Assembly: GCF_900102905.1 (NCBI RefSeq)
Contig: NZ_FNFV01000004.1
Location: forward strand, 310,001 to 374,000
DNA length: 64,000 bases
From: Meinhardsimonia xiamenensis
GTDB taxonomy: Bacteria > Pseudomonadota > Alphaproteobacteria > Rhodobacterales > Rhodobacteraceae
Reading direction: 5' to 3'
The notes beneath the pieces are model-generated. The model had not been told where the DNA came from and ran no database searches. It saw only the letters and a list, made by a program, of their open reading frames with translations. The position numbers were made by a program, and so were the translations under genes. The first letter of the stretch is position 1, and the number at the start of each line of letters is the position of its first letter. Shown here piece after piece: positions 20,415 through 32,859 of the stretch.

Positions 20415-21194
20415 ATGGTCCAGTTCACGCTTCCGAAGAACTCGAAGGTGCGCATCGGCAAGACCTGGCCCAAGCCCGAGGGCGCCAAGCGCCTGCGCAC
20501 CTTCCGCATCTACCGCTGGGATCCCGATACCGGCGAGAACCCCCGCCTCGACACCTATTTCGTCGATCTCGACGACTGCGGGCCGATGATCCTCGACGGG
20601 CTCATCTGGATCAAGAACAACATCGACCCGTCGCTGACCTTCCGCCGCTCCTGCCGTGAGGGTATCTGCGGCTCCTGTGCGATGAACATCGGCGGCATCA
20701 ACACGCTCGCCTGCATCCACGGAATGGACGAGGTGAAGGGCGACATCAGGATCTACCCGCTGCCGCACATGCCCGTCGTCAAGGATCTGGTGCCGGATCT
20801 GACGCACTTCTACGCCCAGCATGCCTCTGTCCGCCCCTGGCTCGAGACGGAAACGCCGGCCCCCGAGCGCGAGTGGCGCCAGTCCATCGAGGATCGCAAG
20901 AAGCTCGACGGGCTCTATGAGTGCGTGATGTGCGCCTCCTGCTCCACCGCCTGCCCGAGCTACTGGTGGAACGGCGACCGTTACCTCGGCCCGGCCGCGC
21001 TACTGCACGCCTATCGGTGGATCATTGACAGCCGCGACGAGGCAACCGGCGAGCGGCTTGACGATCTTGAAGACCCTTTCAAGCTCTACCGCTGCCACAC
21101 CATCATGAACTGCACCAAGACCTGCCCCAAGGGTCTGAACCCGGCCAAGGCGATCGCGGAAATCAAGAAGCTGATGCTCGAGCGCCAGCTCTGA
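20415..21194 (+). CDS. sdhB: Succinate dehydrogenase iron-sulfur subunit
   Basis: A 259-residue electron-transfer subunit. [20 protein letters not shown] followed by C (near residues 78-98) is the 2Fe-2S site. [17 protein letters not shown] (near 168-184) and [17 protein letters not shown] (near 228-244) supply the 4Fe-4S and 3Fe-4S cysteines. Last gene of the sdhCDAB operon. A GC-rich hairpin about 85 bp downstream is a likely terminator. Confidence 0.97.
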   Translation: MVQFTLPKNSKVRIGKTWPKPEGAKRLRTFRIYRWDPDTGENPRLDTYFVDLDDCGPMILDGLIWIKNNIDPSLTFRRSCREGICGSCAMNIGGINTLACIHGMDEVKGDIRIYPLPHMPVVKDLVPDLTHFYAQHASVRPWLETETPAPEREWRQSIEDRKKLDGLYECVMCASCSTACPSYWWNGDRYLGPAALLHAYRWIIDSRDEATGERLDDLEDPFKLYRCHTIMNCTKTCPKGLNPAKAIAEIKKLMLERQL

Positions 21195-21278
21195 TCCCGA
21201 CGCGGCGCGTGCCGATCGAGCGAGCGCCGCCCGTGGGCTGAAGGGCACAGCGATGGGGAGGTTCTGCGCGCGGCTCGT

Positions 21279-21304
21279 GCCCGCTGTGCCTGCGGGCCTT
21301 TCAT
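21279..21304 (+). terminator. Likely rho-independent terminator of sdhCDAB
   Basis: GCCCGC (21279-21284), a 7-base loop and GCGGGC (21292-21297) form a stem followed by CTTTCATT. The upstream GGCACAGC (21244-21251) could instead pair with GCTGTGCC (21283-21290), which would disrupt the stem. The T-tract is short. Confidence 0.45.
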
Positions 21305-21346
21305 TCATGCCTCGCGCCGAGTGATGCTGAATTGCAGGGAGGTAAC

Positions 21347-21925
21347 ATGGGAGAGCCGAACCCCGCCGCGATGGAGTTCCTGCTCACGCGTCGCTCGCGC
21401 CCGGCGAAGACACTGCGCGCGCCCGGACCCGGCCGCGATGAAATCCGCACGCTTCTTACCGCCGCGGCCCGCAGCCCCGATCACGGCAAGCTCGAGCCCT
21501 GGCGCTTCATCGTGCTGCAGCGCGGCGCGCTCGACCGCCTTGCCTCGCTCGCCGAGCGCCGCGGTCAGGCGCTCGGGCTTGATCCCGACCAGATCGAGAA
21601 GACCCGCCGCCAATTCGCCGACGGGGTGGTGGCCGTGGCGGTGATCGAGGTGCAGAAACCGTCCCAAAAGGTGCCGCCCATCGAGCAGAGCTACTCCGCA
21701 GGCGCGGTGTGTCTTGCGCTTCTGAATGCCGCTCTCGCGTCGGGTTGGGGGGCAAACTGGCTCACGTCATGGGCTGCCCATGACCGCGAGTTCGTGCGCG
21801 AAGGCTTGGGGCTCGCCGAGAACGAGCGGGTCGCCGGCTTCATCTTTCTCGGCACCGAGACGGTGACCCCGCCCGACCGCCCCCGCCCCGACATCGACGC
21901 CATCACCACCTGGATGAGCGACTGA
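21347..21925 (+). CDS. Nitroreductase family protein (YdjA-like)
   Basis: A 192-residue FMN-dependent nitroreductase-fold protein. The N-terminal FLLTRRSRPAKTLRAPGP, AAARSPDHGKLEPWRFIVLQ and the C-terminal NERVAGFIFLGTETVTPPDR resemble the compact YdjA-type enzymes. The substrate is not predictable; members reduce nitro compounds or quinone-like substrates with NAD(P)H. The ATG at 21347 is preceded by GGGAGGTAAC, which is better than an in-frame TTG 15 bp earlier. The EI24 gene begins 4 bp downstream. Confidence 0.85.
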   Translation: MGEPNPAAMEFLLTRRSRPAKTLRAPGPGRDEIRTLLTAAARSPDHGKLEPWRFIVLQRGALDRLASLAERRGQALGLDPDQIEKTRRQFADGVVAVAVIEVQKPSQKVPPIEQSYSAGAVCLALLNAALASGWGANWLTSWAAHDREFVREGLGLAENERVAGFIFLGTETVTPPDRPRPDIDAITTWMSD

Positions 21926-21929
21926 GCCC

Positions 21930-22652
21930 GTGAAGACTCGTCTGATCGTCGGCGCACTCGGCTGCGCTCTGCGCCAGCTCGGCGACCCTCGGCTCATTGC
22001 CCCGCTCCTCGGCGCCTTTCTCGTCGTGGTGTTTCTTACCGCGCCCGTCGCGGGGCTCTTCGTCGGGATCGCCTGGCTGATCGAGTCGCTGACACCGGCT
22101 GAAGTGGCCCTGCCCGGCGTGGGAAGGATGAGCTTTCTCGGTGCCTTCACCGAGGGCCTCGCCTCGCGCGCGGGCTGGAGCTTCTTCGCCTGGGTGACGG
22201 CTCCGCTCGTTCTGGCGACCGTGGGTTTGTTCCTCGAACGAATTGTCGAAGCAGTCGAGCGGCGCCATTATCCTGCGCTTCCCGCGCCACGCCGGCGGGG
22301 GATGGGTGAGGCCATCATGGTCTCATTGCGGCTTCTCTGGTTGACGGCTCTCGTCAGTGTCGCCGCCTTCCTCGCCTCGCTCGCCGCGGGCTGGCTCTCG
22401 CCCTTGGTGTTCCTCGCCGCCAACGGGTGGCTGATCGCGCGGGAGTATTTCGAGACGGTGGCGCTCAGGCGCCTGTCACCGGCCGAGGCTGCGCGGCTCG
22501 CCCGTGCGGAATGGCCCACCCTCTGGGCCGCCGGGGTGGTGGTGGCGCTGGGGCTTGCCGTGCCGCTTGTGAATCTTCTCGCGCCGGTGATTGGCGCGGC
22601 GGCCTTCACCCATCTGTTCCATTCGCTTGCGAGGGCGGCGCCATCCGGTTGA
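21930..22652 (+). CDS. EI24 domain (CysZ-like) integral membrane protein
   Basis: A 240-residue membrane protein of the EI24 family with about five hydrophobic stretches and the conserved segment FLAANGWLIAREYFETVALR (near residue 160). Family members include the sulfate permease CysZ, but alphaproteobacterial members lack experimental assignment. It begins at a GTG 4 bp after the nitroreductase stop, suggesting a two-gene operon. Its 3' end overlaps the convergent DUF1467 gene by 47 bp. Confidence 0.82.
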   Translation: MKTRLIVGALGCALRQLGDPRLIAPLLGAFLVVVFLTAPVAGLFVGIAWLIESLTPAEVALPGVGRMSFLGAFTEGLASRAGWSFFAWVTAPLVLATVGLFLERIVEAVERRHYPALPAPRRRGMGEAIMVSLRLLWLTALVSVAAFLASLAAGWLSPLVFLAANGWLIAREYFETVALRRLSPAEAARLARAEWPTLWAAGVVVALGLAVPLVNLLAPVIGAAAFTHLFHSLARAAPSG

Positions 22653-22902
22653 AGAAGTCGAGATCGCGCACGGTGATACCGCCCCACAGGATGATCGACG
22701 CAATCACCGCCCAGAGCACGGTGGAAATCAGCGTCACCCGCCGCACCATCTGCCAGACCTTGAAGTCATGCGGGGCGCCCTCATGAGTGCCCTCGACAAC
22801 CTCGCCCTCATCGCCCTGGGTGCGCAGGCCGATCGGCAGGGCGATGAACATCACCATGAACCAGATCACCGCATAAAGGACGAGCGCCGAGGTGATCGCC
22901 AT
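22606..22902 (-). CDS. DUF1467 family membrane protein
   Basis: A 98-residue protein with two transmembrane helices (about residues 3-27 and 54-76) and the family segment ALPIGLRTQGDEGEVVEGTH between them. DUF1467 has no known function but is regularly found directly after methylmalonyl-CoA epimerase in Rhodobacterales, as here, where its ATG overlaps the mce stop by one base. Its last 47 bp overlap the end of the opposite-strand EI24 gene. Confidence 0.85.
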   Translation of the reverse strand: MAITSALVLYAVIWFMVMFIALPIGLRTQGDEGEVVEGTHEGAPHDFKVWQMVRRVTLISTVLWAVIASIILWGGITVRDLDFFNRMAPPSQANGTDG

Positions 22903-23306
22903 CAGACTTCCTCCAGCTCGATCAGCGTGCCGTTGAAATCCTTCGGGTGCAGGAACAGCACCGGCTTGCCATGCGCGCCGATCTTCGGCTCGCCCGAGCC
23001 CAGCACGCGCGCGCCCTGTGCCACCAGCCGGTCGCGCGCGGCGAGGATATCCTCGACCTCGAAGCAGATGTGATGGATGCCGCCGGCGGGGTTCTTCTCG
23101 AGAAAGCCCTTGATCGGGCTGTCTTCGCCGAGCGGGTGCAGAAGCTCGAGCTTCGTGTTGGGCAGCTCGATGAACACCACCGTCACCCCATGCTCGGGTT
23201 CAGGCTGGGGCGCGCCCACCCTGGCGCCGAGCACGTCGCGGTAACGCGCGGCTGCGGCCTCCAGATCAGGCACGGCGATGGCAACATGGTTCAGACGTCC
23301 GATCAT
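22902..23306 (-). CDS. mce: Methylmalonyl-CoA epimerase
   Basis: A 134-residue vicinal-oxygen-chelate protein that interconverts (2R)- and (2S)-methylmalonyl-CoA for propionyl-CoA and ethylmalonyl-CoA metabolism. The start IGRLNHVAIAVPDLEAAAAR, the central GGIHHICFEVEDI and the C-terminal FLHPKDFNGTLIELEEV supply the metal ligands (His near 7 and 80, Glu near the C-terminus). The ATG at 23306 matches the family length. Translation is coupled to DUF1467. Confidence 0.93.
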   Translation of the reverse strand: MIGRLNHVAIAVPDLEAAAARYRDVLGARVGAPQPEPEHGVTVVFIELPNTKLELLHPLGEDSPIKGFLEKNPAGGIHHICFEVEDILAARDRLVAQGARVLGSGEPKIGAHGKPVLFLHPKDFNGTLIELEEV

Positions 23307-23435
23307 CAGCTTCCTCCGTTTGCGGGGCTTATGGCGAGATGGCCCGGCCTGCGCAAGCGCCGCAAGGTCGCGCCTTAACCCTGCGTTCACGATGTCCGGG
23401 GCCTAATCGGAGGGGAATCAGGAAGGAGTGCTGCC

Positions 23436-24158
23436 ATGCCCGAAGTCCCTGACCCTCCGCTGCCGCCCCTTGCCACGCCGACGCCGGAGCGCCCCTTGTG
23501 CGGGCTTACGGTTCTGGTGGTGGACGACAGCCGCTTTGCCTGCGAGGCGGTGCGGCTGATGTGCCTGCGCTCGGGCGCGCGGCTCAGGCGCGCCGACAGT
23601 CTCGCCGCGGCCGAGCGGCATTTGCGCGTCTACCGCCCGTCGGTCCTGCTCGTCGATCTGGGCCTGCCTGACGGCAACGGTCTGCGACTCATCGAGCGGC
23701 TCGATGCCGCCGAGCCGCGCATTCCGGTGATCCTTGCCACCTCCGGTGACGAGGCCGCGCTTGCCGAGGCGCGCGCTGGGGGGGCCGACGCGGTGCTCGC
23801 CAAACCGCTCGAGTCCATCGGCGCGTTTCAGCAGGCGATCCTCGCCCATCTGCCCCCCGAGCGCCGGCCGAGGGCGCCGAGGCCGTTGCCTTCCGAGGCC
23901 GTGGCGCCTGACCCGATGGCGCTGATGGAGGATCTGGGGCGCGCCCGCGAGGTGCTGGCGAAGGGAGAGGATGAGGCCGCGCTCGACTATGTCGCCTGCT
24001 TTCTGGCCGGTGTCGCGAAAGGCGCCCATGACCGGGCGCTCCTGCGCGCCGCCGAGCGGCTCTCGCGGCGGCGCGAGGCTGGCGAGCCGCTGGTGCCCGA
24101 AGTGGCGCGGCTCGCAGGGCTTCTGCAACAGCGGCTACAGGGGCGCGCGGCGGTGTGA
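23436..24158 (+). CDS. Response regulator receiver protein with uncharacterised C-terminal region
   Basis: A 240-residue protein. A receiver domain spans about residues 25-145: VLVVDDSRF supplies the acidic pair, VLLVDLGLPDGNG the phospho-acceptor Asp (near residue 74), ILATSG the Thr/Ser and VLAKPL the Lys. The C-terminal 90 residues are helical and charged, with no DNA-binding or enzymatic motif that I recognise. No histidine kinase gene is adjacent. A similar layout occurs in single-domain or CheY-like regulators of Rhodobacterales. Confidence 0.85.
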   Translation: MPEVPDPPLPPLATPTPERPLCGLTVLVVDDSRFACEAVRLMCLRSGARLRRADSLAAAERHLRVYRPSVLLVDLGLPDGNGLRLIERLDAAEPRIPVILATSGDEAALAEARAGGADAVLAKPLESIGAFQQAILAHLPPERRPRAPRPLPSEAVAPDPMALMEDLGRAREVLAKGEDEAALDYVACFLAGVAKGAHDRALLRAAERLSRRREAGEPLVPEVARLAGLLQQRLQGRAAV

Positions 24159-24196
24159 TGCCCGCGGCGCGCCTGGGGTGGCCAGCGAACCTTTCG

Positions 24197-24214
24197 GTCT
24201 TCCCGCCGGAAGAC
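24197..24214. terminator. Hairpin between convergent genes
   Basis: GTCTTCC (24197-24203), loop CGCC and GGAAGAC (24208-24214) form a perfect 7 bp stem between the response regulator gene and the convergent aspS. No T-tract follows on either strand, so its role as a bidirectional terminator is uncertain. Confidence 0.3.
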
Positions 24215-24286
24215 GCCGAGGGGTGACATCTGACAGATGGCCGCGCGACTTGCGCCCCCGAGAGGCGGAAGGCTGCCGCCTTGGGC

Positions 24287-26065
24287 TCAGTCCTCCTCGC
24301 GGATGATCCTGATCCCGAGCTCGCGCAGCTGCTCGTTCGTGGGCTCGGAAGGCGCCCCCATCATCAGATCCTCTGCCCGCTGGTTCATCGGGAACATGAT
24401 GACCTCGCGGATGTTGATCTCGTCGGCGAGCAGCATCACCATCCGGTCGATCCCCACCGCGCAGCCGCCGTGCGGCGGCGGGCCGTAGCGGAAGGCAGCC
24501 GCGAGGCCGGGGAAGCGGCGCTCGACCTCCTCGCGGGTGTAGCCGGCGATCTCGAAGGCGCGGAACATGATCTCCCGGTCATGGTTGCGGATCGCGCCCG
24601 AGACAAGCTCATAGCCGTTGCAGGCAAGGTCGTATTGCTGGCCGATGACCTCGAGAGGGTCGCCCTCGAGCGCCTCGAGCCCGCCCTGGGGCATCGAGAA
24701 GGGGTTGTGCGAGAAGTCGATCTTGCCGGTTTCCGGATCCTTCTCGTACATCGGGAAGTCGACGATCCAGGCGAAGGCGAAGCGGTCCTCCTCGAAATGG
24801 CCGAGCTCCCGGCCGATCTCGACCCGCGCCTTGGCGGCCACCCGCTCGAAGGCCTCGGGCTTGCCGCCGAGAAAGAAGGCCGCATCCCCCTTGCCGAGCC
24901 CCAGCTGGCGGCGGATCGCCTCGGTGCGCTCGGGGCCGATGTTGCGTGCGATCGGCCCGGCGGCTTCGAGCTCGCCGTCCTTCTCGCGCCAGAAGATGTA
25001 GCCCATGCCCGGCAGGCCCTCCTTCTGGGCGAAGGCGTTCATCCGGTCGCAGAAGGCGCGGCTGCCGCCGCCCTGGGCGGGAATGGCGCGGATCTCGGTG
25101 CCTTCCTGCTCGAGAAGCCGGGCGAAGATGGCAAAGCCCGAGCCGCGGAAATGCTCGGAAACATCGGCCATCTTGATGGGGCAGCGCAGATCGGGCTTGT
25201 CGGTGCCGTACCACTTCATCGCATCGGCGTAGCGGATGCGCGGCCAGGCACTGTCGACCTTGCGACCACCGCCGAAACGCTCGAAGCTTGCTTGCAGCAC
25301 CGGCTGGATGGCGGCGAAGACGTCCTCTTGCGTGACAAACGACATCTCCATGTCGAGCTGGTAGAAGTCGGTTGGCGAGCGGTCGGCGCGCGGGTCCTCG
25401 TCGCGGAAGCAGGGGGCGATCTGGAAGTAGCGGTCGTAGCCTGCCACCATGATCAGCTGCTTGAACTGCTGGGGCGCCTGCGGCAGGGCGTAGAACTTGC
25501 CCCGGTGCAGCCGTGAGGGCACCAGAAAGTCGCGTGCGCCTTCGGGGCTCGAGGCGGTGATGATCGGGGTCTGATACTCGGTGAAGCCCGCCTGCCACAT
25601 GCGCTCGCGCAGGTCGCGGATGACGTTCGAGCGCAGCAGGATGTTGCGCTTGAGCCCTTCGCGACGCAAGTCGAGGTAGCGGTAGCGAAGCCGCGTCTCT
25701 TCCGGGTATTCGTGATCGCCGAAAACCTGCAGCGGCAGCTCGGCTGCCGGCCCCAGCACCTCGATGTCGCGGATGTAGACCTCGATTTCGCCCGTGGGAA
25801 TTTTCGGGTTGATGAGCTCGTCGTCGCGCGCCTTCACCTCGCCGTCGATGCGAATGCACCACTCGGCGCGCACCTTCTCGACCTCTCCGAACACGGGGCT
25901 GTCGGCGTCGGCGAGGATCTGGGTGATGCCGTAGTGGTCGCGCAGGTCGATGAACAGCACCCCGCCGTGGTCGCGAACGCGGTGCACCCAGCCGGCGAGG
26001 CGGACGGTCTGACCGACGTGCGCGCGGGTCAGTTCGGCGCAGGTGTGGCTGCGGTAGCGATGCAT
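24287..26065 (-). CDS. aspS: Aspartyl-tRNA synthetase
   Basis: A 592-residue class IIb synthetase. The N-terminal OB fold contains [20 protein letters not shown], class II motif 2 is [19 protein letters not shown], the bacterial GAD insertion domain lies near residues 290-410, and motif 3 is [14 protein letters not shown]. It charges tRNA-Asp; many alphaproteobacterial enzymes are non-discriminating and also charge tRNA-Asn, which I cannot decide here. The ATG at 26065 gives the standard [12 protein letters not shown] start. Confidence 0.97.
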   Translation of the reverse strand: MHRYRSHTCAELTRAHVGQTVRLAGWVHRVRDHGGVLFIDLRDHYGITQILADADSPVFGEVEKVRAEWCIRIDGEVKARDDELINPKIPTGEIEVYIRDIEVLGPAAELPLQVFGDHEYPEETRLRYRYLDLRREGLKRNILLRSNVIRDLRERMWQAGFTEYQTPIITASSPEGARDFLVPSRLHRGKFYALPQAPQQFKQLIMVAGYDRYFQIAPCFRDEDPRADRSPTDFYQLDMEMSFVTQEDVFAAIQPVLQASFERFGGGRKVDSAWPRIRYADAMKWYGTDKPDLRCPIKMADVSEHFRGSGFAIFARLLEQEGTEIRAIPAQGGGSRAFCDRMNAFAQKEGLPGMGYIFWREKDGELEAAGPIARNIGPERTEAIRRQLGLGKGDAAFFLGGKPEAFERVAAKARVEIGRELGHFEEDRFAFAWIVDFPMYEKDPETGKIDFSHNPFSMPQGGLEALEGDPLEVIGQQYDLACNGYELVSGAIRNHDREIMFRAFEIAGYTREEVERRFPGLAAAFRYGPPPHGGCAVGIDRMVMLLADEINIREVIMFPMNQRAEDLMMGAPSEPTNEQLRELGIRIIREED

Positions 26066-26211
26066 GGGCTGTCCTTTTCGGCTCTCTGGCGCCGCGGGGG
26101 CGCGAAATCGGCTGCGCGCCGATACACAAGGACGCGCGCGCGAAGTCAAGGCGGCGTTGCGCCAGCCTGCCCGGGGCACTACCTCACAGAAGGGCAAGCT
26201 CGGGGACTTTC

Positions 26212-26847
26212 ATGGCTGCGGATGCCGAACACTGGAACGCCGTTTACGGGCGGCGGGAGGAAACATCGCTCAGCTGGCATGAGGGCGATGCGGAGCGCTC
26301 GTTCCGGCTGGTCTCGGGGCTCGTCGGCCCCGGGGAAAGGGTCATCGATGTGGGCGGAGGCACCTCCCGCCTCGTGGACAGGCTGGTGGCGGCAGGGCTT
26401 GGCCCGGTGACGGTGCTTGATCTCTCAGACGCAGCGCTTGGCCTGGCAAAGACCCGCCTTGGCGCGGCTGGGGAGGCTGTCGACTGGGTCGAGGCGGATG
26501 TGACGGGCTGGCAGCCGGCGCACAGCTATCAGCTCTGGCATGACCGTGCGGCCTTTCATTTTCTCACCGATCCCGGCGATCAGCGCCGGTATCTTGCGGT
26601 GATGGATGCGGCGTTGGCCCCCGGCGGCCATGCGATTCTCATCACATTCGCCGATGACGGGCCGGAGCGCTGCTCGGGGCTGCCGGTTCAACGCTGGTCG
26701 CCCGAGGCGCTCGCCGAGGCGGTCTCATCGGCCCTGCCGGGCCGCTTCGAGGCGGTGGAGGCGGAGCGATTTGCCCATCTCACCCCGGCCGGCGCGACCC
26801 AGAATTTCCAGACCAGCGTGTTCCGAAAACTTCGCGAGGCACGCTGA
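26212..26847 (+). CDS. Class I SAM-dependent methyltransferase
   Basis: A 211-residue methyltransferase. Motif I is VIDVGGGTSRLVDRL (near residue 43), followed by VTVLDLSDAAL, and the catalytic region contains LWHDRAAFHFLTDP. The N-terminal HWNAVYGRREETSLSWHE is typical of small methyltransferases of the thiopurine or tellurite-resistance-like group. The substrate is unknown. A hairpin directly after its stop codon suggests that it is transcribed alone. Confidence 0.85.
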   Translation: MAADAEHWNAVYGRREETSLSWHEGDAERSFRLVSGLVGPGERVIDVGGGTSRLVDRLVAAGLGPVTVLDLSDAALGLAKTRLGAAGEAVDWVEADVTGWQPAHSYQLWHDRAAFHFLTDPGDQRRYLAVMDAALAPGGHAILITFADDGPERCSGLPVQRWSPEALAEAVSSALPGRFEAVEAERFAHLTPAGATQNFQTSVFRKLREAR

Positions 26848-26881
26848 AGGGGCGCTTTTCTGGACCCCTTCTTGATCTTTT
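26846..26881 (+). terminator. Rho-independent terminator after the methyltransferase
   Basis: GAAGGGG (26846-26852) and CCCCTTC (26865-26871) form a perfect 7 bp stem with a 12-base loop, followed by TTGATCTTTT. The stem begins inside the stop codon. Confidence 0.5.
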
Positions 26882-26964
26882 GCCAAAATGCCGCAGTCTG
26901 CACCGACGCGTGGCAGCTTGCGGGGTGAGTGCCGCCGTCTGTTCTTGTGGGGGGGCGAAATGTG

Positions 26965-28212
26965 ATGTGGGACAACCTGTTCGATCGCGCGGTGAGGCAG
27001 ATCATCCGCTCGGGCACGCTCATCGTCGAGATGCCCGACGGCAGCACGCGGCGTTACGGCGACGGCACCGGCAACCCCGTGAAGGTGACGCTGACCGAGC
27101 CTGAACTTCTCCGCAAGCTGCTGCTGAACCCCGAGCTGCACGTCGGCGAAGCCTACATGGATGGCACCCTCGTCATTGAGGATGACGACCTTTACGGTTT
27201 TCTCGGACTTGTGCTTTCCAATGTGGCCGAGGGCAACAGCTCGCTCGTCCAGCATGTCAATCGGTACCTGCGCCGCGCATTGCGCGTCGTGCGCCAGTAC
27301 AATCCCGTGGGCCGCGCAAAGGCCAATGTCGCCCATCATTACGATCTCTCCGGTGAACTGTACGAGCTGTTTCTTGATGAGGATCGACAGTATTCCTGCG
27401 CCTATTTCCGGTCGCCGGACGACACGCTGGAGCAGGCGCAGAAGAACAAGAAGGCGCATATTGCCAGGAAGCTTCTGATCGAGCCGGGCATGCGCGTGCT
27501 CGATATCGGTTGCGGCTGGGGTGGGCTTGCCCTCACATTGGCGCAGGAGCACGGGGCCCGGGTGCTTGGTGTCACGCTCAGCGAAGAGCAGCACAAGGTC
27601 GCCTGCGCCCGTGCCCGCGCCGCGGGGCTTGATGACCGGGTGGAGTTCCGGCTGACCGACTACCGCAACGTGAAGGAGCGTTTCGACCGTATCGTTTCGG
27701 TCGGCATGTTCGAACATGTGGGCGTGCCGCATTACCGCGAGTTCTTTGCCCATGTGCGCGACAAGCTCGAGGAAGACGGCGTGGCCCTCCTGCACACCAT
27801 CGGCCGCTCCAGCCCGCCGGGCGCCACCAACCCCTGGATCGACAAATACATCTTCCCCGGCGGTTACATCCCGGCGATGTCCGAAGTGATGGCAGCGATC
27901 GAAAAGGAAGACCTCATCACCACCGATGTGGAGATCCTGCGGTTACACTATGCCGAGACGCTCAAGCACTGGCATGACCGTTTCATGGCCAACCGCGATC
28001 GGGTGCTCGAGCTCTATGACGAGCGCTTCTGCCGCATGTGGCGCTTCTACCTGGTGGCCAGCGAGCTGACCTTCCGGCTTGACCGGCAGGTGGTGTTTCA
28101 GTTCCAGCTCAGCCGCAAGCTCGACACGGTGCCGTTGACGCGCGACTACATCTATCGGGACGCTGAAGAGGTGGCGGCCAAGAGCGGCAAGCGGTTGCGG
28201 GCGGCGGAGTAG
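26965..28212 (+). CDS. cfa: Cyclopropane-fatty-acyl-phospholipid synthase
   Basis: A 415-residue enzyme that transfers a methylene group from SAM to unsaturated phospholipid acyl chains in the inner membrane. It has an N-terminal lipid-binding domain (about 1-110) and a methyltransferase domain with HHYDLSGELYELFLDEDRQY and SCAYF, MRVLDIGCGWGGLALTLAQE, VSVGMFEHVG and WIDKYIFPGGYIP. The start is placed at the ATG at 26965 (MWDNLFDRAV). An in-frame ATG at 26929 is possible but non-conserved. A family member that makes another modified fatty acid cannot be excluded. Confidence 0.92.
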   Translation: MWDNLFDRAVRQIIRSGTLIVEMPDGSTRRYGDGTGNPVKVTLTEPELLRKLLLNPELHVGEAYMDGTLVIEDDDLYGFLGLVLSNVAEGNSSLVQHVNRYLRRALRVVRQYNPVGRAKANVAHHYDLSGELYELFLDEDRQYSCAYFRSPDDTLEQAQKNKKAHIARKLLIEPGMRVLDIGCGWGGLALTLAQEHGARVLGVTLSEEQHKVACARARAAGLDDRVEFRLTDYRNVKERFDRIVSVGMFEHVGVPHYREFFAHVRDKLEEDGVALLHTIGRSSPPGATNPWIDKYIFPGGYIPAMSEVMAAIEKEDLITTDVEILRLHYAETLKHWHDRFMANRDRVLELYDERFCRMWRFYLVASELTFRLDRQVVFQFQLSRKLDTVPLTRDYIYRDAEEVAAKSGKRLRAAE

Positions 28213-28215
28213 GGC

Positions 28216-28887
28216 TCAGAACGGCCGGGTGACGTTGCCGGAGTAGAACCAGACGCCGGCCCCGAGGGCAAAGAGGATCACGCCCGCGACTGCGTGCAGC
28301 ACCACCGCCTCGGGAAAGTTGCCGCGCACCCGGTAGGACCAGGCAAAGACGAGGCCCCCGGCGAAGGTGAGCGCGGTGACGACCCAGCTCCAGTACATCA
28401 GATGCGCTAAGGAGAAGAGCGCGGCATTGAGCAGCAGTTGCGCCGTGATCCAGCGCGGCAGGAGCGCGCGGTAGCGTGTGAAGAAGAGCGGGCGGAAGAT
28501 CAGCTCCTGCGGCAATGCCGAGACCAGCGGGTAGAAGGCCGCGATGAGGCCCATGAGCCGGGGGTTGTGGCGCGGCAGGAACAGGAAGGCCTGCGGCGCG
28601 AGCGCAAGCACGATGGCGGTGCCGATCGCGCCAGTCGCGAGCGCGAAGACCGCAACCAACCTGAAGTCGATCCGGGCGGTGCCGGCCAGAAGATCGCGCC
28701 AGCGAAAGCCGGGCGTTCGGGAGAGGAGCACAAGACCGATGGCGGTGACGGCGAAGAGAGCGGGAAACATCCACTGCGGTGGAAGCAGCAGCGCCATCAC
28801 CAGCGGGGCGATGAGGTAAAGCGCGACGAACTCGAGCGCAAGTTGCGCGCGCCTGTCCCGCAAGGCGGCATGTCTCGGTTGGGTCAT
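28216..28887 (-). CDS. CPBP family intramembrane metalloprotease-like protein
   Basis: A 223-residue membrane protein with about six helices and the three CPBP (Abi/CAAX protease) motifs: ALPQELIFRPLFF, HLMYW and LHAVAG. The usual EExxxR motif here reads QELIFR, so the first acidic residue is Gln, while the second Glu and the Arg are present. The ATG at 28887 starts with a short cytoplasmic tail; longer open frame upstream is not conserved-looking. Substrate and role are unknown. It is convergent with cfa. Confidence 0.82.
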   Translation of the reverse strand: MTQPRHAALRDRRAQLALEFVALYLIAPLVMALLLPPQWMFPALFAVTAIGLVLLSRTPGFRWRDLLAGTARIDFRLVAVFALATGAIGTAIVLALAPQAFLFLPRHNPRLMGLIAAFYPLVSALPQELIFRPLFFTRYRALLPRWITAQLLLNAALFSLAHLMYWSWVVTALTFAGGLVFAWSYRVRGNFPEAVVLHAVAGVILFALGAGVWFYSGNVTRPF

Positions 28888-29025
28888 GTCCTGTCTCCCT
28901 GATCGCGGGGTGCGCGCAGTCGCCAGATAGGCGCGGCCGCTGGTTGCGCCAACGCGATGGCACGCGCCCGCCCATTCTGATACGCTCGCGCGGAGCCACG
29001 CGTTCGAGGCTGCGGGAAGCGGACC

Positions 29026-29451
29026 ATGTTCGAGTTGCTGAAGACCATCCATCTTCTCAGCCTTTACGCCGGCGGCGGCGCGGCCATTGGCAGTGCCGTT
29101 CTGGCGGCTCGGGCGGGAACGGCCGCCGGTGACGGGAGCGTGTCACCGCGGTTTGTCGCCGGGACGATGGCCGCTCTGGGGCGGATCGGGCTTGTAGCCA
29201 TTCTCGCCATCTGGGCGAGCGGACTTGCGATGGTATGGAGAGAGCCGTTCCTTGCAGGGGGCTGGGTCTACTGGATCAAGCTGCTTGGCGCCGTGGTGGC
29301 CCTGCTTGCGGTGCTCGCACTCGCGCGGGAACGATGGGCGGCCGCACGGTCGGGTAGCACCCCCGAACCGGCGCGCATGAAGCTTCTGGGACAGGTCGCG
29401 ATGGCGGCGACGATCGCGACTGTCATCTTCGCGGTGATCGCCTTCAACTGA
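29026..29451 (+). CDS. Small four-helix membrane protein
   Basis: A 141-residue protein with four hydrophobic segments (about residues 8-28, 45-66, 80-98 and 120-140). The N-terminal FELLKTIHLLSLYAGGGAAI, with His in the first helix, and GGWVYWIKLLGAVVALLAVL resemble DUF2269 or copper-resistance-D-like membrane proteins, but I cannot name the family with certainty. It is divergent from the CPBP gene and 108 bp before carB. Confidence 0.65.
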   Translation: MFELLKTIHLLSLYAGGGAAIGSAVLAARAGTAAGDGSVSPRFVAGTMAALGRIGLVAILAIWASGLAMVWREPFLAGGWVYWIKLLGAVVALLAVLALARERWAAARSGSTPEPARMKLLGQVAMAATIATVIFAVIAFN

Positions 29452-29559
29452 CGCGCACCATTCCGGCCCCCTTGCACCGCCGCCCTCAGGCTCTATAACC
29501 CGCGCCGACCATCAGGGCCGGGGGGCAGCCTCCGGCTCCATTGACGCGCGCGGGGGCCC

Positions 29560-32850
<3,291 letters not shown>

Positions 32851-32859
32851 GCCGCACGT

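Noticed and set aside
18507-20822. 771-codon minus-strand open frame opposite sdhA and sdhB
   Set aside because: It lies antisense to well-conserved sdh genes and its translation is repetitive without domains.
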